64,000 nt of DNA from Bathymodiolus brooksi. Lineage: Eukaryota > Mollusca > Bivalvia > Mytilida > Modiolidae. The notes beneath the pieces are model-generated. The model had not been told where the DNA came from and searched no databases. It saw nothing but the letters and a program-made list of their open reading frames with translations. Made by a program: the position numbers and the translations under genes. The stretch lies in contig OY804579.1 in the NCBI GenBank assembly GCA_963680875.1, positions 36,937,804 to 37,001,803 on the forward strand. Direction: 5' to 3'. Shown here in pieces: positions 12,100-22,454 of the stretch (positions are counted from its first letter, which is position 1; the number at the start of each line of letters is the position of its first letter).

Positions 12100-12540
12100 T
12101 AATGATAATTACAGGTAAGTAAATTTGGAAATGCAGGTCTCAAAAACGAAATTGATAAAGAATTTTTTTTTAAATCTAAAAATATAAGATATAAAAAAAT
12201 ATAAAAATATTAAGTTTTGTAAAAATTTATATATAAAATAATAATTCTGTTAAAATTAACCAAAAAAGTTTTGTAAAATTTAGATATAAAATAATAAGTG
12301 TTAAAATTAAACAAAAATCTAAATAAAAAAGATGAAAATCTAAAATTTTAGAATAATTTAAATCAACAATCTTTTTAAAGAGTCGTAATTTAAAATATTA
12401 TATGATACTTATGCAATTAAACAATTTTCTCAAAATCTAAATTCAAAATTTTAGAAAAATAACTATTTATAAATTTAGAATTATCATAATTGTGGCAGTA
12501 TTTTTTAAATTGCTCACTCCAAGCTAAATAATCATAAGAT
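12100..12540. other. Very AT-rich spacer, no gene seen
   Basis: Dominated by AAAATATAAAA-type sequence with repeated TTTTGTAAAAATTTA-like blocks. Confidence 0.7.
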
Positions 12541-12787
12541 CAGTCATTTTCACATTGATGTGATTTAGGATAATATTTGATTACAGTAATTAATGAATAA
12601 TGATCACTACTTTAACAGAGTTGACCAAGCTAACAAAGGGTGTATATGGGAACCCAGTAAGAGTCCAGTGACTCCAGACATTACCTAACAATAATGTCCT
12701 GATTTATTTTCATAAAATTTGATTTTGAAATATGTGCTTATAATGTCCTGGTTTGTACATTGATATCTCCCCCAGTTTTACAATAAT

Positions 12788-12815
12788 TAAACATGACTAC
12801 CGGTAGTCATGTTTA
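12788..12815. repeat. 28-bp perfect palindrome
   Basis: Centre TACCGGTA; arms read TTAAACATGACTACC outward from either end. May be a cruciform or junction of paired insertions. Confidence 0.85.
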
Positions 12816-13439
12816 TATAACAATTATCCTATTTAACCTAAGCCAACATTTTTTCTTACCTTTTTGTACCTATTTTTCAAAATGTTGGCATAGGTTGAAT
12901 GAACCGTCAGAACAGTTCCAAAATCCAAATTAACACATGTATTCAAGTCTGGGAAATTGGGACCAAAATATCAAATTTGAAAGATGTTGTTGAAAAAATA
13001 ACATTTTAAACAAGTATGGTGTCAATTTTTGCAGGGCTTTAAGAAAAGTATTTCGAAATTCCATAGTATGTCAGTCCTTAATGATAACTTTATGTAAATG
13101 TGTATGAAGTATCCTTAAATAAAAACATCATGATAATGAATATATTGTGTGTAATATCAGTTAGTGTAGTTCCCCATTTATCAGGCTAGTTATTCTGCAA
13201 TGAAAAAAGTCATCTTGATGGAGACAGTTAAGTATTATTTTACTTTATCGAAGATTTGTACATTTCCCTTTGATCTTTACACATGATAATATCTATTGTC
13301 AAGCAAGGAGCATGATATTAATATAATATCACTGTTTTCTAATGTGCCATCACTGACGTCACATTACCAAAATCCTCGATAAACATACATGTACTATCAT
13401 TTATATATTTTGCTTGAAATTGACTTCTCATTGCATCCC

Positions 13440-13929
13440 ACATCTCGGGCTTCACCTTCCATCTCACATCTCAGGTTTCACCTTCCATCTCACATCTCAG
13501 GCTTCACCTTCCATCTCACATCTCAGGCTTCACCTTCCATCTCGCATCTCAGGCTTCACCTTCCATCTCACATCTCAGGCTTCACCTTCCATCTCACATC
13601 TCGGGCTTCACCTTCCATCTCACATCTCAGGCTTTACCTTCCATCTCACATCTCAGGCTTTACCTTCCATCTCACATCTCAGGCTTCACCTTCCATCTCA
13701 CATCTCAGGCTTCACCTTCCATCTCACATCTCAGGCTTTACCTTCCATCTCACATCTCAGGCTTCACCTTCCATCTCACATCTCAGGCTTCACCTTCCAT
13801 CTCGCATCTCGGGCTTCACCTTCCATCTCACATCTCAGGCTTCACCTTCCATCTCGCATCTCAGGCTTCACCTTCCATCTCACATCTCAGGCTTCACTTT
13901 CCATCTCACATCTCAGGCTTCACCTTCAA
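13440..13929. repeat. 26-bp minisatellite, about 19 copies
   Basis: Unit contains CTTCCATCTCACATCTCAGG. Pyrimidine-rich on the plus strand. The open frames across it are by-products. Confidence 0.95.
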
Positions 13930-14216
13930 GGTGATATTTCTCTGAGAAATCTATTCTCGCAAAACATATCAACAAATGATAGTATATATATCTCGGTGCA
14001 TCTGAAATCAGGCCTAATAAGAGGAGTGGTCTTTGATGAGAGGGGCTACAATATCTCTCTGTAGACTGAATGATGATGCTGAGCAAATTATAATATAGAC
14101 ATGAAGTTAATTCCATAAAAGAATATAATGTAATAATATCCCCCACTTTTACATTCCTTCATGTTACTGTAACCAATGTAACAGGACAGAACAAATTGGT
14201 AACAAGACGGAAATTA

Positions 14217-14549
14217 CAGTAATACCTGTCTAAGCCGAACCCCTTTGGGACTGAAGAATTTGTTCAGTTTAGACAAGTGTTTGGTTTACACAGGTTGAAA
14301 TTACATAGACATTCAGTAGATGGAACTGTAAAGTCTGTCTGGTTTAGGCAGGTTTTCGGTTTACTCAGGGTTTGGCTTAGACAGGTTTACTCAGGGTTTG
14401 GCTTAGACAGGTTTACTCAGGGTTTGACTTAGACAGGTTTACTCAGGGTTTGGCTTAGACAGGTTTACTCAGGGTTTGACTTAGACAGGTTTACTCAGGG
14501 TTTGGCTTAGACAGGTTTACTCAGGGTTTGACTTAGACAGGTTTCACTG
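14217..14549. mobile_element. pogo/Tigger-like MITE with internal 26-bp array
   Basis: Flanked by TA on both sides (14215-14216, 14550-14551). Ends CAGTAATACCTGTCTAAGCC and complement of CAGTGAAACCTGTCTAAGTC. Interior 14351-14541 is about seven copies of a unit with TTTACTCAGGGTTTGGCTTA, which resembles the end itself. Confidence 0.75.
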
Positions 14550-15299
14550 TAGTTTTGAAATTAAGAATTCTGTGCAAAATATTAATATCATTCATAAATA
14601 GTCACAGGAGAAAATGTATAACTAACAGGAAAGACTGATATTGTTGATAATGTGGAGCAAAATTCCAATGTCAAAGTAATACAACAGCACAAAAGTTATA
14701 TATTTATATAACAGCAGAGAAACATGTTATAGCAATACCAGGAATAAAGACAATAGGAAAGAAAACTAGACGTTTTATTTTTATTCTCAATTTTATTCTA
14801 TGTTTAATTATTTTATAGAAGGGAACAAACATATACAAGCTTTTATAAGATTTGTTTTTGCAAGCAAAATGTGCTTCATTACTTAAATTACAGGAAAAAC
14901 GAGTAATGGATGATTTTTTTTATACACCAGTAACAAGAAATAATGTATAAAGTGATGGCAAAGATATTTCACAAGATTAAAACAAATACGAGAAGAACAA
15001 AGAATCAAATGGAGTATCTGATCACCAGGATTTAAATGAGAATTCACAGGAATTTCAAATAAACAACACAGAGAAAGAAACAGGTATATATAAAGAAGAA
15101 AAGAATTTTACAATGAGTGTCTAAAGAATCATCGAAAAACTAAAAGGAATTGACAGGAAATTTTGAATCCATGCAGCTTGATGATATCCATGGACATAAA
15201 CTCACTATTGTAAAATGCAGATCCATTGTAGATCAGATTGCCTTAGACTTATGCCCAGATGATATAGCAAGCAACAAAGCTGTTTCCTGTTGTTTTTAG

Positions 15300-15845
15300 G
15301 ACAGATGGTGAATGGCGTCTAGGCTGCGGGAATATTTTTGCTTATGTCAATGATAGTCATGTTACCAACATGAGACTTAGGATAATCTTAGAGCTTATTG
15401 GTGAACATGTCTTTCAACAGACAATCGGCATACCTATGGGTACAAGCTGTGCTCCTCTTCTTGCCGATTTGTTCCTTTATTCGTACGAGGTATACTTTAT
15501 ACAGGGGCTTCTCAAGAAAAATGAAAAGAAGATAGCCCAATCCTTTAATTTCACATTCGTTATATAGATAAATGATTCTTAGTTTGGTGATTTTGTTGGT
15601 CACATATATCCCAATGAGCTTTAGATAAAGGATTCCACAGATACAGCTAGGTCTGCTTCATAGCTTGACCTACACCTCAAAATTGACAGTGATGTCCGGT
15701 TAAGAACGAAACTTTACAACAAAAGATATGATTTCAATTTTCCCATTGTGAACTTTCCATTTATATGTAACAACATTCCAGCAACACCTGCATATGGAGT
15801 ATATTTCTCTCAGTTGATTCGATAATCCAGAGCTTGTTAGCTCAC
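15300..15845 (+). pseudogene. Penelope-like reverse transcriptase relic, 5' part
   Basis: Frame 15370-15567 encodes FQQTIGIPMGTSCAPLLADL, an RT palm motif, followed by FNFTFVI where the catalytic box would be broken by a stop. Downstream KLYNKRYDFNFPIVNFPFIC and [10 protein letters not shown] traces continue to about 15835. Several stops. Assignment to Penelope-like elements is from pattern memory and is moderate. Confidence 0.6.
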
Positions 15846-17145
15846 CTTGCCAAAGGCAATGTGAGCTTTTGCCATCACTTGGTGTCCGTCGTCTGTTAAC
15901 TTTTCACATTTTAATCTTCTCCTCTGAAACCCCTCAGCCAAATGAAGTGAAACTTGGTAGGAAGCATCAATGGAAGGTCCTCTCTAAAGATTGCTCATTT
16001 TGTCCCGATCCATTAACAAACATGGCCGCCATAGGCAATTCTTGATTCTGATTGGCCGATTTTTAAAAATCTTCTCCTCTGAGACTGCTTGGCCAAATGA
16101 ATCGAAACTTGGTAGGAAGCATCCTTGGAAGGTCCTCTATAAAGATTGCTCATTTAGTTCCAATCTGTTCACAAACATGGCCGCCACAGACAATTCTTGT
16201 TTCTGATTGGTTGATTTCTAAAAAAAATCTTCTCCTCTGAAGCCACTTTGCCAAATGAACCGAAACTTGGTAGGAAGCATCCTTGGAAGGTCCTTTATAA
16301 CGATTGCTCATTTAGTTCCGATCCGTTAACAAACATGGCCACCATAGGCAATTCTTGTTTCTGATTGGCCGATTTAAAAAAATCTTCTCCTCTGAAACCA
16401 CTTGGCCAAATGAACCGAAACTTAGTAGGAAGCATATATGGCAGGTCCTTTCTAAAGATTACTTATTTCGCCCCGATCCGTTATCAAACATGGCCGCCAT
16501 AGACAATTCTTGTTTCTGATTGGGTGATTTCTAAAAAATCTTCTCTGTAACCGCTTAGTCAAATGAATCGAAATTTGGTAGGAATCATCCTTGGAATGTC
16601 CTTTATAAAGACTGCTCATTTAGTTCCGATCTGTTTACAAACATGGCCACCACAGGCAATTCTTGTTTGTGATTGGTTGATTTCTAAAAAATCGTCTCCT
16701 CTGAAACCGCTTGGCCAAATGGATCGAAACTTGGTAGGAAGCATCCTTGGAAGGTCCTTTATAAAGCTTGCTCATTTAGTTCCGATCCGTTAGCAAATAT
16801 GGCCACCAAAGGCAATTCTTGTTTTTGATTGGTTGATTTCTAAAAAATCTTCTTCTCTGAAACCACTTTGCCAAATGAATCGAAACTTGGTAGGAAGCAT
16901 CCTTTTGGAAGGTCATCTATCAAGATTGCTCATTTAGTTCCGATCCGTTAATAAACATGGCCGCCACAGGCCATTCTTGTTTCTGATTGGTCGACTTCTA
17001 AATATATTCTTCTCTGTAACTGCTTAGCCAAATGACCAAACCTTGGTGGGAACCACCTATGGGAGGTGTATTAAGTTTCCTCAAAGCAGAATGAAAGGTG
17101 AGCAACACAGGCTCAGCCTACTGAGCCTCTAGTGGTTCCTTCAGA
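15845..17145. repeat. 155-bp tandem array, about 7.5 copies, inside the RT relic
   Basis: Units carry CCAAATGAATCGAAACTTGG, TAGGAAGCATCCTTGGAAGG and AACAAACATGGCCGCCACAG. Flanks TTGCCAAAGGCAATGTGAGC and GGTGAGCAACACAGGCTCAG are typical of a bivalve dispersed repeat. It interrupts the RT relic, which resumes at 17150. Confidence 0.85.
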
Positions 17146-17500
17146 ATTTCATGAAAGAGGGTAGCTGCTAACCGTTACGGAATATCTGTATCACAAATGA
17201 CCACCGATAGGTTTCACTTGTCGTAAGCACTTCTCCCTCCTTTCCTCATTCATGACTTATCACCATGTTTGTAACTAGTGTAGCAAGAGGGGTGCTACTA
17301 GTGGATCACGAAAGCCCTACCCTTCCGAAGCACCTGAGTTCAACCCGGTTTTAGTGAGGTTCCTTGCTCGGTCTTTAGTTTTCTGTATATTGTTTTTTAG
17401 ATTGTTATTTGTCCCTTTGTCTTTGGCAATTGTGTTGTCTGTCCTTCGGTTTAAGGATTCTTATTACCTCTTTGGTATCTTCAAACTCTTCTGATATGAA
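17146..17500 (+). mobile_element. Penelope-like relic, 3' part
   Basis: Reads NRYGISVSQMTTDRFHLS-like sequence, then the tail ACCCTTCCGAAGCACCTGAG...GGTATCTTCAAACTCTTCT. This tail is the most frequent retroelement piece of the window. Confidence 0.6.
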
Positions 17501-17505
17501 GACCA

Positions 17506-17853
17506 GTACTTGATGTCACAGTGGAGGCAATTAGGATGGGAAATATCAAAGACAAAGTTGAAATGGACATCACAGATCTGTTGATTGACCTGACTAGAAT
17601 AACGAATATCACAGAACAAGACGAAGTTGATATTGGTACAATGGAGACTGTCATAGAACAAACACACAATGATTATGGGATAGAAAGCTTATAACAGACC
17701 AAAGATGCCATTGATGATGGTACGGAGAACAACAGGGATACAGAGAACATTATTGACAATAATAATGACAATGTAAATGAGAAAGTAGTCGAGGAACAAA
17801 TGATGGAAAACTGTGGAATGGAGAATTTATCTGCACATAACAATCTAGATTAA
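17506..17853 (+). pseudogene. Degenerate acidic coding-like stretch
   Basis: Plus frame shows KDKVEMDITDLLIDLTR and later NNNDNVNEKVVEEQMMENCG, broken by a stop at 17692. A further piece at about 18070-18165 reads VIALTGWPAAIPGTKNYFVD. Possibly one decayed gene. Not recognised. Confidence 0.25.
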
Positions 17854-17992
17854 AAAATGGTTATGAGCCAAGTCAAAAACATGGATCATATGCTTAGCGT
17901 AGGAACGTCTGTAAATGTTTTATAGCAATGATACTTACCTGGGGAAAGGTTAGAAAAGAACCCCTTACTTAATGAAGTTTATGTTAACTGTA

Positions 17993-18024
17993 TGGGGGGG
18001 GGGGGGGGGGGGGGGGGGGAGGGG
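17993..18024. repeat. Poly-G tract
   Basis: A run of over 20 G; length may be unreliable in assembly. Confidence 0.9.
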
Positions 18025-18204
18025 AAATCAACAAGAAACGGAAATTACGTGCGTGGCCAAAAGGAAAAGATATGTGTTGGTATCCATTAGATAAAGTCAT
18101 AGCTCTAACAGGATGGCCTGCAGCAATCCCTGGAACTAAAAACTATTTCGTGGACATAGGACAATAACTCGCACAGTAAAAAAAAGTAGTTAAGTTGAAG
18201 TCCT

Positions 18205-18570
18205 CACTCCGACAGTTTTACAGACGACACCATGACTTGGTTAACCATTGTGAATATGTGTGCTACAAATAACCACTGATGTGTTTCATTTGTCGTAATC
18301 AAAATCACGTACTTCATTCATGATAATGATTTATCACCGTATTTGTAACAAGAGTAACAACATGGGTGCCACTAGTGGAACAGGAACTACTTACCCTAAA
18401 GGAACGCATGAGTTCACCCACTGGTTTTTGTGAGGTTCTTGTTGCTCAATCTAGTTTCTTGTGTAGTGTTTTGTAGATCATTATTTGTCTTTTTTCTTTT
18501 GACCATTATATGGTCTGTCTTTCGACTTGCGGTTTCTGATTAGCCCTTTGGTATCTTCAGACATTTCTTA
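18205..18570 (+). mobile_element. Penelope-like 3' fragment
   Basis: Begins with FYRRHHDLVNH-like RT end and runs to the GGTATCTTCAGAC tail. A shorter related tail piece is at about 18965-19060. Confidence 0.55.
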
Positions 18571-19589
18571 ATAGCTTCACATTGTATATATATGTCTGTA
18601 TTGGGGGTTATTTTACGTTGAAAAACAATAGAAATTTACATCTACAGGCTGTTTCATTATTTGAATGCTTCATCCTGTTACCCATTTCTATTCTGTTACT
18701 CTAAATTTCATACTGTTACTGATATGTTTACATAATTTTTAAACATGCCTTAGAACCTGAACTTCAAAATTCTTTTGATAAGTATATGTCTGATTGTTTT
18801 TTTACTTGATTCTCAAATCTGATTTCGCAAATATAAATTCGCATAGCGTGTACAAGATATATTTCGCAATGAAAATACAAAGGTTTGTAACCTACGTTAG
18901 TCGTTATTAATCCAGGTTACTTGCATGTTTCATGGAAATGTGTGAGTTACCTGTAATCTATCACACATTGTTGTAGATCGGTGTTTATCCTTTTGTACTT
19001 TTTCTTTTGGCAATTGTGTTTTTTGCGGATTTTGATTACCCCTTTGTTAACTTCAAACTCATTTTATTGATTATATTACTTCTCGTAACATATATCAACG
19101 GAATTATTTGTGTTCTATGTTATTCTGGTTGACATAAATCATTTTAAAAAATGTGTACAGTGGTAACAAGATAGAACCTTTGTGTCAGTACCTTCCTTTT
19201 GTGTTGCTATGGTTACCAGACAGGTGCTAATTCAGAATTACAAAGAGTTATTTTGTGATACTTGATGGTTCAGCTTCATTTTGCGACATTAAAATGTTCA
19301 TTCAAAACAACTTTATTTCGAGTTTTCTTACAATTAAAATTTGCCAATTTCTGATAATGACTCATTAGGGCTTGACAGAGGATGTATTAATTTCTGAATA
19401 CCGACTGATTAAATAAAAAAAAGAACGATGTAAATGTACCCTATACAGATTTATCCTGCAATCAGTACATTTGCTGTACAAATATGCTATACGAATAAAT
19501 GTTTGCTTTATTCGTACCAGACGAATACACTTTTCAGCCTACGAATAAACTTTCCTGGTACCCTGTAGCTATGTACAGCGGAGGGCGCA

Positions 19590-19890
19590 GACAAGTATGA
19601 AACTGGTACTAATGTAACGCGGACCACGAAGAAGACACCCTTGACAACATTTATGAAAGGCGAGGAATGACACTTGTTTCTGTCCTTTTTGTTTAAATCT
19701 GACAAGTTTTCCGACTTTTTTGACATTGCAGGATAAACACAATATACGTACATTGTCGTTAAATATAAAATTCATTTGTACTCGCTGCGAAACAGGCCTG
19801 AAAAGCTCGCCGAAGGCTCGCTATTCTGCCTGTTTCTAAAGCTCGTACATATAATTTTATATTTACCGACAATGTACGTATATTGTATAT
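19590..19890. repeat. Dispersed repeat with internal inverted repeat
   Basis: Shares sequence with 4290-4450. AATATACGTACATTGTCG near 19740 is inverted near 19870 (CGACAATGTACGTATATT), with AAATATAAAATT complementary blocks, giving a foldback of about 145 bp. Confidence 0.6.
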
Positions 19891-20011
19891 ATATGCAGCA
19901 GGAGATATACAGTTCATAGCGTTATTTTCATTATGTATGACTAATGCAAGTAATTTTTATTTCGATTTACCTAAATAATTATTATGATATGCAATATATT
20001 ATCCGATGTCT

Positions 20012-20325
20012 AACAACATTTCAATAATATTTCTGTTTTATTTTTGAGGCAAGTATGTTTTAATGGTTGTAGAAACCAGAATACCTGCTGTAAGTATTTG
20101 ACAAACATTTATTACATAAAGTTGTGTCAAGTACACCTGCCCACAGGTAGTAGTTAGACCTTGATTGAAGACGTTCGGCTCACCCTGGCAGTTTCCACTA
20201 CTACTGTACATTACACTAGAAGATGGTAATGAAATCGTATGTAGTTTGCCTATTGGATTGGCGATAGGCACCGATTGATTATGAAGAGGTACCTCCAAAT
20301 ACAATAGGATCACGACCACAACTGG
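20012..20325 (-). mobile_element. Diverged SINE family S1
   Basis: Matches S1 in reverse (AACATTTCAATAATATTTCT, TTGGCGATAGGCACCGATTG, GATCACGACCACAAC) with many changes. Confidence 0.55.
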
Positions 20326-20354
20326 TCAAGCTAAAACACTATTTGATAATGTGT

Positions 20355-20765
20355 TAATTGCAGAAGAGCAAGAACAGTTTGTTGATGCCAAAGGAGTAGA
20401 CAGAAGCCATAGTGCAGTGGCTAAGAGAAAAAGAACAAAAAGACAAACAATGATCTACAAAGCACAACACACAAAAAATAAAGATTGAGCAACACGAACC
20501 TCATAAAAAAATAGGATGAACTCAGGTGCTGCGGAAGGGTAAGCAGTTCCTGCTCCACATGTGGCACAAATCGTGTAACTCTTATCAATAATCTGATGGC
20601 AAGTTACGAATGAGGAAAGGGCATGTGAGTTCGCCCCTGGTGTTTAGTGGGGTTCGTGTTACTCGATCTTTAGCTTTATGTGTATGTTCAAACTTCTTCT
20701 TCGATTTACTGATTCTGATTACCCCTTCAGTATCTTCAAACTCTTCTTCTGATGAGGAGAGAAGG
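20355..20765. mobile_element. Two Penelope-like tail pieces in opposite orientation
   Basis: 20370-20560 is in minus orientation (AGACAAACAATGATCTACAA), 20600-20765 in plus (GATTACCCCTTCAGTATCTT). Sits just after the gene A 3' end. Confidence 0.55.
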
Positions 20766-20861
20766 AACATATGTTGTCATTTATAACACAGATATTCGAT
20801 AACTTCAAATATAACAACTAGTAGCCCTTGTTAAAAAAAAATAACTTCTGAAAGTGAATAA

Positions 20862-20867
20862 TTTATT
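20862..20867 (-). terminator. Gene A poly(A) signal AATAAA
   Basis: Minus-strand AATAAA 75 bp after the stop codon at 20942. Confidence 0.6.
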
Positions 20868-20941
20868 AGAAAAAATATTACAATATATATTTATACAAAC
20901 ATGTATATATAGTCTTTGTGATTGTTCTTGTTGATATCTCG

Positions 20942-22454
20942 TTAACAAAAGTCACTTACATCACCAACATTAAAGCAACTGGTGTTGGTACTTTTAGAAC
21001 ACCCAAGTTGTTTACGGAGGTCTTGGTTCTGCCATATGTGACATAACATAAAAGTTTGCCAATGCTGGTTCTCAATATGGTATTGGCGATCCATGACATT
21101 TCTAACCATTGATATTGGAGCTCCAGCCTCCAATGCTCGCATAGTTTTATATAATCCAGAATCCACCTTACCTCGTGCTACTTCTACTACACCTCTAGTA
21201 GAAACAATAGTACGAATAGTGTCCAGGTTATATCCCCAATAACAGTCTTGACTTGGTAAAATATAATCGGCAATGAACCTTATTGTGTGGAATTTGGTTC
21301 TGAACACATTTCCATGTACCTGCCGGTCAATTTTACACAGTATGTCTTTGTGGTGTATACCTGCTTTCATTTTTGTTACAAGTGGAGCTAATTCGGGGGA
21401 ATTGCACACCGGTGCCATGATGTAATTACGATCAGATGTAGTACCATTCCTAATGTTGTCCAGATTGTTGCCCCAGTAACAAGAACGCTTGGGAAGTACT
21501 GATTTTGATATGAATTTTAAGATGTCGTATAAAGTATGAAATATGTTCCTAGTCATCACAGGTTTATTCGTTTTGACAAAGCGAAAAATGTCTCTAGGGT
21601 GTGAGTTTTCTGCCACTTTTCTTTTTACCCAACCGAGATATGCATTAGTTTCTGTAACCTCAGTAATTTTATGTGATAATACCTTTACATTATCTGTGAG
21701 TGTTTTTACCAATGGCGGCAAATACGTTCTCGCAAGTCTTGAAATTGTAACATGATTCGTTTTAGCAACAATATTGTGGGTATTACATCTGTTGGGTGAT
21801 CTTCCATAAGTGTGAGAAAGAAAATTGAATAAAGATTGAAACGTAGGATCAAATGCTTTTCCCTTTGCTGACAGATCGTAAAGAAATCTAACTACATATT
21901 TACAAAACAATTCTTGAAATTTTTTCATTTTGCTGAAAGCAGTATCTAGATTACGACGCGCTGTCAGCAGCGTATTTCGTTTGCTGCGTAATTCATTGCG
22001 TATACGTTTTTCCTCCAATACACTGGACACAACGTCCACTATACCAAAAGCAAATGCTAAAACGGCACCAATCCCAGACGCGGCTAAAGCTAGAGACGTA
22101 GCACTAGTGGCTACTAATCCAGGCAATTGCATCATTAAATCCATAGGAAGCATACTAAGTTGCTGATTAGCCGACGCCATTACGGACGTCATCCAATCAT
22201 TGTAGTCCGATAATATAGTATTAAGATAAGGGAAATCGGTTTTGATCGCACTATATAAACCAACCATTGATGATAGACTTGCATTAAACGCTACATGAAC
22301 TTGTGGAATTTTAATAATGCTCTCTCTTATTGTCAGAATATGTGCATGTATTTTGTCAGCATTCGATTGAAATTCCTTTGAGTTACCGGAAATTGAAAGG
22401 AATCGATTTTTATCGCTGCGGAGCTTAGGAAGAAGTTTGTTTTTAATTTCGTCC
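20942..22454 (-). CDS. Gene A exon 8: main helical region, C-terminal repeats and stop
   Basis: Open for 62 codons upstream of the internal ATG at 22267 back to a TTTTAG acceptor, so that ATG is not the start. It holds a glycine/alanine-rich hydrophobic stretch ([17 protein letters not shown]), a charged helical stretch, and two repeats of about 50 residues with an FHT...LP...CYWGxNLDxIR core, then a cysteine-containing tail ending DVSDFC. Confidence 0.88.

Noticed and set aside
13389..14064. Two overlapping plus-strand ORFs of 181 and 216 codons
   Set aside because: Different frames of the same 26-bp minisatellite give the same peptide words, so they carry no coding evidence.
22267..22267. 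ATG as the start of a 441-residue gene
   Set aside because: The frame stays open 62 codons upstream to a good acceptor that joins exon 7 in phase and completes the family signature.
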